From an uncultured Peptococcaceae bacterium (lineage in GTDB: Bacteria; Bacillota; Peptococcia; Peptococcales; Peptococcaceae): DNA of 10,510 nt. The position numbers were made by a program, and so were the translations under genes. Below are positions 1-7,308 of this stretch, one piece after another. The notes under the pieces were generated by a model. It was given only the letters and a program-made list of their open reading frames with translations, did no database searches and was not told the DNA's origin. The stretch's first letter is position 1; every line of letters starts with the position of its first letter. The DNA is taken from positions 1-10,510 of the forward strand of contig USCP01000046.1 of NCBI GenBank assembly GCA_900553245.1, given 5' to 3'.

Positions 1-1240
1 AAAAGAGGTGGTCGTCGGTTGCCAAAGCTTCAACGATGGCTTCTTGAATCGGATAGGCATCCTCATACTCATCGAAAAAGATATACTGAATTTCCTCACG
101 CACCGCCGCACGCGCTTCCTCATCTTCCAACAAACGCAACATTTCGTGTTCAAGGTCGTTGAAGTCCAAGCCTTCTTTTTCCTTCTTTTCAACACGGTAC
201 GCCTGATCAAAATCGCGCACCAATGCAGTCAACGCCTCAAGATGCGGTGTCAACAGCGCACGGTCGGCATTAACGCGCGCCTCACCGCCTTCAATGGACA
301 ACTTTTTTAAGCCGTCAAAGGCGTCCTTATAACCATTGCGCAACGCCTTAAAATGTTCATCAAGGGCCTTTTCGTCAACGGTGGCGTTCCGTGGACTGCT
401 TGGTTTTCTCACCCATTTCGCATTGGGCACGTAAGCCATCACACGGTCAATTGCATCCGGTGCTGCTAAGCATTTTTGCAACCCACTTAGTACACTTTCA
501 TCCTCATTGAGACATTCATGCATTTTTTCAGCATTCGGTAATAAATCAGCCAGCTTCCGTGCCTCTGCCATGGCACTTGCCATGGTCTCCACGGTGTCAT
601 TGACAATCGTGCGGAAAAGATTCATGTACACCTCAGGCAAGGCATGGGTATACCCTTGTGCTTGCCCCTCAAGCCAAGCAATCGGATTGGCTTGGGACTG
701 AATACGAAGATAGAGCCTACGCACCAAATCTCGCAAAGCATCGTCACTATTGCGACCACCGTAAGCGTCCACCAATTGCAGGAAGGCTTCATCCGAACGC
801 TCATAGGCGGCATCCATGACCTTTTCCAGTGCATCCTCTCTGAGAATCGTTGTAGTCGTTTCCGGAAGCACCTTGAAATTTGGGTCTAAAGCCAGGACAT
901 GATAAAAACGACGCAACTCTGCAATGCAAAAAGCATGCATAGTCGAAATATGAGCCTCATTTAAAGCATCGAGCTGCTCGAGCAAAAAGAGCTTGTCCTC
1001 CTCGGTGCTCTCTGCCACTGCCTCTTGCAAGCCTTGACGCAAACGCGCCTTCATTTCACCGGCAGCAGCATTGGTAAAAGTAACGATAAGCATTCTGAGC
1101 AATGGCACATGGTCGTTTTTAATCAAATGAACAATACGGTCGACGAGGACACGGGTTTTTCCGGAACCCGCCGCCGCAGAAATAAGCAGATTTTCATCAC
1201 GTGCCAAAATGGCATCCTGTTGACTGACGGTATAGTTCAT
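1..1240 (-). CDS. addA: AddA, ATP-dependent helicase/nuclease subunit A (partial, N-terminal 413 residues)
   Basis: This is the motor subunit of AddAB, which unwinds and degrades double-stranded DNA ends to prepare them for RecA-mediated repair. I translated the reverse strand from the ATG at 1240-1238; the frame stays open to the window edge, so only about a third of the usual roughly 1,200 residues is present. Visible SF1A helicase motifs are the Q-motif region near residues 5-10 (VSQQDAI), Walker A at 22-29 (AAAGSGKT), motif Ia near 53-67 (IVTFTNAAAGEMKARL) and motif II at 390-394 (DEYED), followed by the AddA-typical PIQEAIVEAL. The C-terminal helicase motifs and RecB-type nuclease lie outside. 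The start is fixed by AGGAGG at 1248-1253, seven bases upstream. The ATG overlaps the addB stop as ATGA, implying translational coupling. Odd point: motif II has Glu where the family normally has Gln. The family call is near certain. Confidence 0.95.
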   Translation of the reverse strand, partial: MNYTVSQQDAILARDENLLISAAAGSGKTRVLVDRIVHLIKNDHVPLLRMLIVTFTNAAAGEMKARLRQGLQEAVAESTEEDKLFLLEQLDALNEAHISTMHAFCIAELRRFYHVLALDPNFKVLPETTTTILREDALEKVMDAAYERSDEAFLQLVDAYGGRNSDDALRDLVRRLYLRIQSQANPIAWLEGQAQGYTHALPEVYMNLFRTIVNDTVETMASAMAEARKLADLLPNAEKMHECLNEDESVLSGLQKCLAAPDAIDRVMAYVPNAKWVRKPSSPRNATVDEKALDEHFKALRNGYKDAFDGLKKLSIEGGEARVNADRALLTPHLEALTALVRDFDQAYRVEKKEKEGLDFNDLEHEMLRLLEDEEARAAVREEIQYIFFDEYEDAYPIQEAIVEALATDDHLF

Positions 1241-4200
1241 GCCTCATCCTCCTCTTCCGTTTCCAAAGCGCTCTTTACAGCCTTCCAACTCATCTTATCG
1301 ATGGAGCGCTCACGGTTGCCACTGCGGTGATTTTCAAAGCGACAAATTGACGTATAATCGCAAAACTCACAACCGCCACGCTCTTTGCCTTCAATTGGGA
1401 ATACACGAATATCTCCGGCTAGTACCGAACGCACACAGCTTTCTGCCGCATGGACGGTATGGTCCAAGAGCTTTTCAAGCAAATCCGCTGATAGGCTGTT
1501 GTCCGGTTCATTCTTCTTTCTGCCCTTTAAAGCAATAACATGTGGCTTGGCAGCACTTGCCCCTTCATCTAAGGCAGCGATCACCTCAGGGTCGTCAATA
1601 AAGACCCCATCCATCAACAACTGCTCGGCAATGGCCTCCTCAATCACGCGATCGTCCAAGGATTCCTCGTCCACCACCGGTTTCTTCAAACTCAAGTAAA
1701 AGACCCCTGCCGGCATCGGACCCTTTTGCCAACCGAGAACCGCACGCAGATAAAGCATCAATTGTAAATCAAGCCCTGCCCACACACGAGAAATATCAAA
1801 GGTGTTTGAACCGGATTTGTAGTCAATCACGCGGGCATAGAGATGGTTGCCGTTTTTCCATGTATCCACACGGTCAATGCGCCCCTCAATGCGAATGATT
1901 TGCCCGTCAATATCAAGATAAATCGGCGGAAAGAGCTTTGACGCTTCACCAAAAAAGACTTCATTAAAGCTTGGTTGGAATTTGCTTTCTCGTAGCTGGC
2001 GAATAATAAAGCGTCCTGCCTTGTGGCTTTGGTTTTTCATCTTGCGAAGCACCGCCTTATTGCGTGCTTCGCCGGAACGTGCCCCGTCAATCCAACGCGC
2101 CTCTTCCGCCTCCAGATATTTATCCATCTGGGCGCAAATAGCGGCATCGTCCCATTCAAGCCAATCAGGGTTTGTTTTTAAATCACGCGTAAATTGCTCC
2201 AAACAACCGTGAATCACATTGCCGAGTTCATCGCTACGCAAAGTATATTCAAGCATTTCTGCCGGACGAATGCCGTAACGCATAAAATGCTTATAGGGAC
2301 AACCTTGCCAATTTTCCAGTTCACTGATGCTCATCTTTTCGTTTTGCACTGCAGGATACAATTTTTTAACAATCGCCGGAGAAATTGCTTGTCGCAAATT
2401 GTTGTAATAAAGCCCGTCTGCCAAAAATGGCGCAAGGGTTGGATGGGCTTCGGTGAAATACTCATAAACGCTGGCAACCGCTGTCACATGACTTGGATTT
2501 TCCTCGGCGAGGGTCGGCGTTTCGGCATAACGACGCATCCAATCGGCTGGGGCCCTTAAGGTTTCCCCTTCAAGAAAAGGAAGCACCGCCTCCATAGCGC
2601 TCAGTAAACTCTTTTCTTCTACCATTGGCAAAATCACTTTGGCTCGAGTGATGATCATACTTTCATTCATCGCCGCCCCATCGGCACCGGCAAGAGGATA
2701 AGATAAAATCAAGCGCTCTGTCGGCTTTGTCAAGGTTTCGTACAATGACAGGGCCTCGTCCTCAAGGGCTCGCCCATCATCTGTTTGCAAAAGCACCCCA
2801 GCTTCCTTTTCAAGCCACTTCTTCTCTTCTCGAATAAAACCCGTATGCGATGAACCGGTCTTTGGCATCCTCGCATCGCTCAAGCCTACAACCACTGCCA
2901 CCTTGCAACGCGCCGTACGGGCACGACCGAGTTCCACCATCTGCACCTCATCTTGTGCCGGTGGCAGCATCCCTAAGCTCGCATCCGCCAGCCCTTCGCT
3001 TAAGATTTTCGTAAACTGCTCTAAGGACACTTCCATCTCACCAATAGTGACCACAAGCTGGTCGAGCAACTCCACCATCATTTCAACAATATGAGTATCG
3101 ATTTCAAGTTGTTCCGGGTCCTTGTTGGCATCCTGTGCATACAGCACATCCAATACATCCGGATTGGTCATAAAATGATACACAATCGTAGAAAATTCCC
3201 GCACAGTATGAGCGCTCTTTAAATCTTCATAAAACGGCTTGAAACGTGACGTGAATTTTTCTTGAGCCATGGCTGCCATCGGTTGACAGTCACGTAGTGA
3301 TTCCAACTTATTGGACTTGACATCCGGATTCGGCGCTTCAAAGTATCGTGCATCAAAATACATGGTGCCACGCAAATGCTTGGCTCTAGCAAAATAATCC
3401 AGTGCCACCGTTTCCTCACCCGAAAGACCACTAAGCCCCGTCTTTAAGCACGCAAAAACCATCGGATAAGAAAAATGATAGGCCACCATATCGAGGGCAT
3501 TCAACAAATAACGCACCAAATAATGAGCATCAATCGGCTTACGCTCATCGACAAAAACAGGAATCCCGTATTGCTTAAAAATTCGCGCCGCCAATGGGAA
3601 ATACACCTCCGGCTGGTTCGTCGTGATATGAAAATCCCGCCAACGCATCCCTTCTTCAAGAACCATTTGTCGCATCATCCCAGCCAGGTAAATGATTTCA
3701 TTTTCCGGAGAGGTTGCCTTCCAAAGTTCTACATGCTCAGCTTTCCCATCATAAGGTGCAAGCTCATAGGTAAACAACGACTTTGACAGGGCCTGCGCCT
3801 CTGCAAGCATCGTTTCATCCTCTTCTACCGCTTCAATCCGCAGGGGCATACCCACGCGTTGCAAGGTGTCATAAAAGCGCAACGACGCTTGAACCGCACT
3901 ATGCATGGTCCACCAACCGACCTTTTCCGATAAAGCCTCCGGTGGCAATACCAAGGTCATGGTCACCTCTGCCCCCATGGCTTCAAGGGCCTTGAGTACG
4001 CCAAGCTCCGGCATTGAGAAATAGTGAAAACCATCAATATAAATAGGCAAGCCTTTTAACCAATCGGCCTCTTGAAGTTTCTCACTTAAAAGAAAGAGAC
4101 GCGCTTCATGATCTAAGCGTTCCTCGCCAAGCACCGCCTCATACGCTTCCAGCAACAGCGCCATATCGCGCAGCTTCTCTGACAAAATCGGTGGCACATT

Positions 4201-4626
4201 CTCTTTGTCACTCAATAGCTGCATGGCATCAGCAGACATCTCCAATTGTCGAAATTCCGTCAACGTTTCGAGCATCTTTTGCGCCACCCCACGTTGGTCA
4301 TAACCACGCGCCAAGATGGATAAGTCCTCCCGATGTGCGCTCAGCAAATACTGCGCCAACATGCGACGCCCACCTTCATTAACATAAGACAGCGTGTTGC
4401 CACCCACACGCTCCAAGACCTGTCGTGTAAAAGAATCCAAACTTTCTACACGAATATCCATCGTCACGCGGGTATCAAGTTCCTGCAACAGCTGGCGGTT
4501 TGTTTGCAACGTGTATTGTCCCAATACCAAAAGCAGCGCTTCCCCATGGCGCGCGTCAATGGCACGAAGCTCTTCAAAAATTTTACTGCGCAACACATTC
4601 GGTGTCGCACCGACCAACAAACGCAT
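1237..4626 (-). CDS. addB: AddB, ATP-dependent helicase/nuclease subunit B (RexB-like)
   Basis: Second subunit of the AddAB DNA end-processing complex, complete at 1,129 residues, the usual size. The C-terminal part is a RecB-family nuclease domain. Cys776 (in QGCPYKHF) and the cluster Cys1086-X2-Cys1089-X5-Cys1095 match the four cysteines that hold the iron-sulfur cluster in AddB. Catalytic-type residues are Asp918 (GRIDRVD) and Asp935/Lys937 (VIDYKSG), so the nuclease looks intact. The N-terminal inactivated-helicase half begins MRLLVGATPNVLRS and has no GxxGxGKS, unlike Bacillus AddB, so it resembles streptococcal RexB in this respect. The start is supported by AAAGGAGG at 4635-4642, eight bases upstream. 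addA follows with a 3-bp overlap of coding sequence, and the addB-addA order is standard in Bacillota. In AddAB complexes this subunit is known to recognise Chi; I cannot predict the Chi sequence here. Confidence 0.95.
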   Translation of the reverse strand: MRLLVGATPNVLRSKIFEELRAIDARHGEALLLVLGQYTLQTNRQLLQELDTRVTMDIRVESLDSFTRQVLERVGGNTLSYVNEGGRRMLAQYLLSAHREDLSILARGYDQRGVAQKMLETLTEFRQLEMSADAMQLLSDKENVPPILSEKLRDMALLLEAYEAVLGEERLDHEARLFLLSEKLQEADWLKGLPIYIDGFHYFSMPELGVLKALEAMGAEVTMTLVLPPEALSEKVGWWTMHSAVQASLRFYDTLQRVGMPLRIEAVEEDETMLAEAQALSKSLFTYELAPYDGKAEHVELWKATSPENEIIYLAGMMRQMVLEEGMRWRDFHITTNQPEVYFPLAARIFKQYGIPVFVDERKPIDAHYLVRYLLNALDMVAYHFSYPMVFACLKTGLSGLSGEETVALDYFARAKHLRGTMYFDARYFEAPNPDVKSNKLESLRDCQPMAAMAQEKFTSRFKPFYEDLKSAHTVREFSTIVYHFMTNPDVLDVLYAQDANKDPEQLEIDTHIVEMMVELLDQLVVTIGEMEVSLEQFTKILSEGLADASLGMLPPAQDEVQMVELGRARTARCKVAVVVGLSDARMPKTGSSHTGFIREEKKWLEKEAGVLLQTDDGRALEDEALSLYETLTKPTERLILSYPLAGADGAAMNESMIITRAKVILPMVEEKSLLSAMEAVLPFLEGETLRAPADWMRRYAETPTLAEENPSHVTAVASVYEYFTEAHPTLAPFLADGLYYNNLRQAISPAIVKKLYPAVQNEKMSISELENWQGCPYKHFMRYGIRPAEMLEYTLRSDELGNVIHGCLEQFTRDLKTNPDWLEWDDAAICAQMDKYLEAEEARWIDGARSGEARNKAVLRKMKNQSHKAGRFIIRQLRESKFQPSFNEVFFGEASKLFPPIYLDIDGQIIRIEGRIDRVDTWKNGNHLYARVIDYKSGSNTFDISRVWAGLDLQLMLYLRAVLGWQKGPMPAGVFYLSLKKPVVDEESLDDRVIEEAIAEQLLMDGVFIDDPEVIAALDEGASAAKPHVIALKGRKKNEPDNSLSADLLEKLLDHTVHAAESCVRSVLAGDIRVFPIEGKERGGCEFCDYTSICRFENHRSGNRERSIDKMSWKAVKSALETEEEDEA
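1248..1253 (-). promoter_or_regulatory. Ribosome binding site of addA inside the addB 3' end
   Basis: The reverse strand reads AGGAGG here, seven bases before the addA ATG. It lies within the acidic C-terminal codons of addB. Together with the ATGA stop/start overlap it decides the addA start and points to coupled translation. Confidence 0.85.
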
Positions 4627-4634
4627 CCTGCAAA

Positions 4635-4642
4635 CCTCCTTT
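4635..4642 (-). promoter_or_regulatory. Ribosome binding site of addB
   Basis: The reverse strand reads AAAGGAGG, a near-perfect Shine-Dalgarno sequence eight bases upstream of the ATG at 4626-4624. It selects this start over internal alternatives. Confidence 0.85.
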
Positions 4643-4665
4643 GTAATCGTTTATCATTACTTCCT

Positions 4666-4694
4666 ATCATATACAATCCGACACCACCACACAA
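4666..4694 (-). promoter_or_regulatory. Candidate sigma-A-type promoter of the addBA operon
   Basis: On the reverse strand, TTGTGT (4694-4689) is followed after 17 bases by TATGAT (4671-4666), about 40 bases before the addB start. The -10 box is good and the -35 box weak (three of six consensus positions). It sits back to back with the promoter of the lipoprotein gene. Confidence 0.4.
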
Positions 4695-4714
4695 CAACCA
4701 AGATCAGCTGTTTA

Positions 4715-4743
4715 TTGACGCCTATTTTTTCTTTTACTACAAT
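4715..4743 (+). promoter_or_regulatory. Sigma-A-type promoter of the GH26 lipoprotein gene
   Basis: TTGACG (4715-4720), a 17-base spacer and TACAAT (4738-4743) give five of six consensus matches in each box at ideal spacing. The -10 box ends 36 bases before the start codon. No operator-like palindrome is evident, so basal expression may be constitutive. Confidence 0.75.
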
Positions 4744-4779
4744 GGAACCAAGGATTTACTGAAAGGACGACCGTAATTT

Positions 4780-6408
4780 ATGAAAAAAGCTCTCCTCATT
4801 GCCTCATTGCTACTCATAGGAAGTTTCACCGGCTGTAGCTTTTCCGAAAGCACCCCCGTTTATGAGATTGATACGCCTTCCTATGAGCAAACCACCCAGG
4901 GATTAAATACATCCAGTGCCGCAACGGTAGCAAACGCCGCTGAAAACGGCCTTTTTTCCATCGAAACCACCGCCCAAGGCCAACGACTTTTTAAGAATAA
5001 CGGCAACGGCTACGAAGTGGCCATTCCTGATGATGTTGAGGTCATCGACATGGGTGACGCCACCTATCGCAGCACCTTAGCGAGTGATACCATGCGCCTA
5101 GAAATTTTTACCCAGACCCTTAATAACAAGGACATCACCGCCGACACCTATCTCGGCTATTCCAATAAATTTCTCGAAAACACACAAGAATTTACCAAAA
5201 GATTTGATGAAACCATTGAAACAGAAACACGCACCACCCATCTACTCGCTTGGGACCGTCGTGCCCTCTCCGGTATTACAAACGACCGCAACCACTGCGC
5301 CGCCATTGATGTTGTTGAAGGCGACCGCGTGATTTCTCTGCAATTGACTGCACAAGCACCATTGACCAAGGAAACGCTTCTTACCTATGCTGACAGCCTC
5401 GTTTTCACCAAGCCAAGTGCCGATGCAAAAGATTATCCACGCTTTGCACAGACTCGCGACAACTTGAATCAAGAAACCAAGGACTTCTATACCGCTACCT
5501 TTGCGGAGGATGCGTCTCTTTCATGGGGCATCTTTGAACCAAGTACAAAAGCCAATGTGCCCGGTAAGCTCCCAAAACTGGAAAAGGCACTCGACCATCA
5601 ATTCAATATTGTGCTCTACTATTCGGGGCTTAAACAAAACTACGAAAAAGATTCCATCTACAACACCTTAAATACCATTTGGCAGCAAGGCGCGGTGACA
5701 GAACTCACCTTACAGCCCAAACTTTACGACCCTATTGCCGAAAAAAACACTGTCTATGACATCTTAGACGGCAAATACGATGACTTTCTCCATGCCTATG
5801 CCAAGGATGTGGCACGATTTGGCCACCCGGTGCTTTTCCGCCTATTTAATGAAATGAACGGGGATTGGTGCACCTACTCCGCCTTGTGGGCAGGACGCGA
5901 TTGTCATACCTATGTGGATGTGTACCGCTATGTATACCAAATTTTTGAAGAGGAAGGCGCCACTGCCAACACCCTCTGGGTCTGGAATCCAAATGAAAAA
6001 TCTTTTCCGAACTTTGCCTGGAATGCAGTTGACAATTATTACCCCGGCGATGATGTGGTTGATATTGTCGGCCTGACCGGCTACAACACCGGCGATTACT
6101 ATGAAGGCGAAACCTGGCGCAGCTTCGATGACATTTACACGCCAATCTATCAAGCCATGGCACCACAGTACCAACAACCGCTTATGATCACCGAATTTTC
6201 TTGTTCGGATATTGGCGGTGATAAGGCCAAGTGGGTCAAGGACATGTTTGAAGCCCTGCCAAATTATCCGCGCATCAAGGCCGCAGTCTGGTGGAACAGC
6301 GCCGACTATGACACGGACGGCACTGTTGCACGCTCCTATTTCATTGACAGCAACGACGAAGCTTTTGCCATTTTCAAGGAAGCACTAGCCGAAAACAATA
6401 GCAATTAA
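4780..6408 (+). CDS. Lipoprotein with C-terminal GH26-type glycoside hydrolase domain
   Basis: Predicted extracellular, membrane-anchored polysaccharide hydrolase of 542 residues. Residues 1-18 form a signal peptide (KK, then a hydrophobic core) ending in a lipobox with Cys19 (FTGC), so the protein should be lipidated on the outer face of the membrane. A Ser/Thr-rich linker follows to about residue 55. Residues about 56-210 form an alpha/beta module resembling small PsbP/DUF1795-like extracellular domains (my impression only). Residues about 235-540 resemble glycoside hydrolase family 26: RLFNEMNGDW with Glu358 as the probable acid/base, and MITEFSC with Glu472 as the probable nucleophile, placed near strands 4 and 7 as in clan GH-A. 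Known GH26 members cut beta-mannan or mixed beta-glucans, but the substrate here is unknown, and Asn replaces the common His before Glu358. The ribosome site is AAAGGA at 4762-4767, rather far from the ATG. It is flanked by its own promoter and terminator, with no sugar transporter nearby. Exopolysaccharide trimming is an alternative to nutrition. Confidence 0.82.
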   Translation: MKKALLIASLLLIGSFTGCSFSESTPVYEIDTPSYEQTTQGLNTSSAATVANAAENGLFSIETTAQGQRLFKNNGNGYEVAIPDDVEVIDMGDATYRSTLASDTMRLEIFTQTLNNKDITADTYLGYSNKFLENTQEFTKRFDETIETETRTTHLLAWDRRALSGITNDRNHCAAIDVVEGDRVISLQLTAQAPLTKETLLTYADSLVFTKPSADAKDYPRFAQTRDNLNQETKDFYTATFAEDASLSWGIFEPSTKANVPGKLPKLEKALDHQFNIVLYYSGLKQNYEKDSIYNTLNTIWQQGAVTELTLQPKLYDPIAEKNTVYDILDGKYDDFLHAYAKDVARFGHPVLFRLFNEMNGDWCTYSALWAGRDCHTYVDVYRYVYQIFEEEGATANTLWVWNPNEKSFPNFAWNAVDNYYPGDDVVDIVGLTGYNTGDYYEGETWRSFDDIYTPIYQAMAPQYQQPLMITEFSCSDIGGDKAKWVKDMFEALPNYPRIKAAVWWNSADYDTDGTVARSYFIDSNDEAFAIFKEALAENNSN

Positions 6409-6409
6409 A

Positions 6410-6447
6410 AAATAAACGGACAGGCAAATCTGCTTGTCCATTTATTT
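6410..6447 (+). terminator. Intrinsic terminator after the GH26 lipoprotein gene
   Basis: A 17-bp imperfect stem (6410-6426 with 6431-6447) and a four-base loop begin two bases after the stop codon. Arms read AAATAAACGGACAGGCA and TGCTTGTCCATTTATTT, with one G-T pair and one mismatch. The T-rich right flank (TTTATTT) is folded into the stem. AT-rich bases on both outer arms suggest it could also act from the other side. Confidence 0.7.
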
Positions 6448-6504
6448 ACACCCATCTATAACCGAATTTGATAGTAACCGCGCTTAAAAATTATCTAAAA
6501 AGAG

Positions 6505-6521
6505 TTCTCTTCCCTTGAGAA
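6505..6521 (+). promoter_or_regulatory. Candidate autoregulatory operator of the TetR-type regulator
   Basis: TTCTC-N7-GAGAA forms a 17-bp inverted repeat that overlaps the possible -35 box TTGAGA. TetR-family regulators commonly bind such repeats over their own promoter. Arms are only five bases long, so chance is a real alternative. Confidence 0.3.
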
Positions 6522-6544
6522 TATGATACGATAGTCACTGTATA
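6515..6544 (+). promoter_or_regulatory. Candidate promoter of the TetR-type regulator
   Basis: TTGAGA (6515-6520) and TGTATA (6539-6544) are separated by 18 bases and lie 28 bases before the start codon. The -35 box matches four of six consensus positions, and TATATA at 6541-6546 is an overlapping alternative -10 at a longer spacing. Confidence 0.35.
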
Positions 6545-6571
6545 TACCAAGCCAACACAAGGAGGGAGGAT

Positions 6572-7135
6572 ATGGCTGCTTTTGCAAAACAAGCAATGCG
6601 CATGTCGCTGCTTCGGCTTTTAAACGAAAAACCCTATCAACAAATCACCGTCAAAGAAATCGTAGAGGACTGTGGCCTCAACCGCAACACCTTTTACTAC
6701 CACTTTCACGATTTAAACGAGCTTCTCGAAACAACAATGGACGACCGCGTTCAACGAATTGTACGTGCCCATCCTACCTTGGCCTCCGTTGAAGCCTGCT
6801 TTGACGCGCTGGTAGACTTTGTTCTCGAAAATCGTCAGGCCATGCTTCATCTCTACCACTCCGAACAACGGCCCATGATGGAGCGCTATCTGTGGCACAT
6901 CAACGAATACCTGGTCAAAACCTATCTTGCCCAGCTCCCCTATTATCGCAATTTATCAGAAGCGGAACGCCCAGTATTGGTGGACTACCTCAAAAGCCTC
7001 TTTTTCGGTATGACCATGCACTGGCTTGAAAACGGACTCGATGCCGACGTTCAGACACGATTGCAGCAACTCTTCACCATTCGCCAACACGCCTTTTTTC
7101 AGCAAATGGCTTTGGTCCGCGAAAACGAAAAATAG
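6572..7135 (+). CDS. TetR/AcrR-family transcriptional regulator
   Basis: DNA-binding protein of 187 residues, the usual length for the family; cytoplasmic dimer by family knowledge. Residues about 5-50 form the TetR N-terminal helical domain: a first helix (KQAMRMSLLRLLNEKPY), then ITVKEIVEDCGLNRNTFYYHF as the helix-turn-helix with the typical FYYHF end of the recognition helix. The rest is an all-helical ligand/dimer domain of the kind found in DhaS-like regulators, with no identifiable ligand signature. The start follows a strong AAGGAGG at 6559-6565, six bases upstream. It has its own terminator and lies 173 bp upstream of the radical SAM gene in the same orientation, which makes that gene and itself the likely targets. 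Whether it represses or activates, and its ligand, cannot be read from the sequence. Confidence 0.88.
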   Translation: MAAFAKQAMRMSLLRLLNEKPYQQITVKEIVEDCGLNRNTFYYHFHDLNELLETTMDDRVQRIVRAHPTLASVEACFDALVDFVLENRQAMLHLYHSEQRPMMERYLWHINEYLVKTYLAQLPYYRNLSEAERPVLVDYLKSLFFGMTMHWLENGLDADVQTRLQQLFTIRQHAFFQQMALVRENEK

Positions 7136-7143
7136 CCTTTAAC

Positions 7144-7186
7144 AAACACGCCTCGGTGTACAAAAAACAGACACCGAGGCGTGTTT
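7144..7186 (+). terminator. Strong intrinsic terminator after the TetR-type regulator
   Basis: Perfect 16-bp inverted repeat, AAACACGCCTCGGTGT (7144-7159) and ACACCGAGGCGTGTTT (7171-7186), with an 11-base A-rich loop and TTTTG at the right edge. It starts eight bases after the stop codon and should separate the regulator from the radical SAM gene. Confidence 0.85.
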
Positions 7187-7215
7187 TGTCTATATGAATA
7201 CAACCATTGATTCAC

Positions 7216-7221
7216 TATAAT
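7216..7221 (+). promoter_or_regulatory. Candidate -10 box of the radical SAM gene
   Basis: A perfect TATAAT lies 87 bases before the start codon, just after the upstream terminator. The sequence 17 bases upstream (TATGAA) is a poor -35 box, so if this promoter is real it may be weak or need an activator. A perfect TTGACA at 7278-7283 has no matching -10 and is probably chance. Confidence 0.35.
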
Positions 7222-7238
7222 AAAGGCACATTCAGCGA

Positions 7239-7262
7239 TTCAAGCATTATTTGGCGCTTGAA
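7239..7262 (+). promoter_or_regulatory. Inverted repeat upstream of the radical SAM gene, candidate operator
   Basis: TTCAAGC (7239-7245) and GCTTGAA (7256-7262) are perfect inverted copies with a 10-base spacer. The repeat lies about 11 bases downstream of the expected start point of the TATAAT promoter, where a bound repressor would block transcription. No T-run follows, which argues against a terminator. The adjacent TetR-type regulator is the natural candidate ligand; this is inference from position. Confidence 0.4.
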
Positions 7263-7308
7263 AGCACGGACGTTTAGTTGACACTTCGGCAATGAAGGAG
7301 AATGGACC

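Noticed and set aside
622..889. Overlapping open frames on both strands inside addA and addB, considered as extra genes
   Set aside because: They are shadows of the two large, motif-verified coding regions and have no ribosome sites or recognisable domains.
7144..7186. Perfect 16-bp inverted repeat after the regulator gene, considered as an operator for the radical SAM gene
   Set aside because: GC-rich stem, position just after a stop codon and T-run at the right edge make it a standard terminator.
7278..7283. Perfect TTGACA just before the radical SAM start
   Set aside because: The position 17 bases downstream reads AATGGA, between the ribosome site and the start codon, so it cannot serve as a normal promoter.
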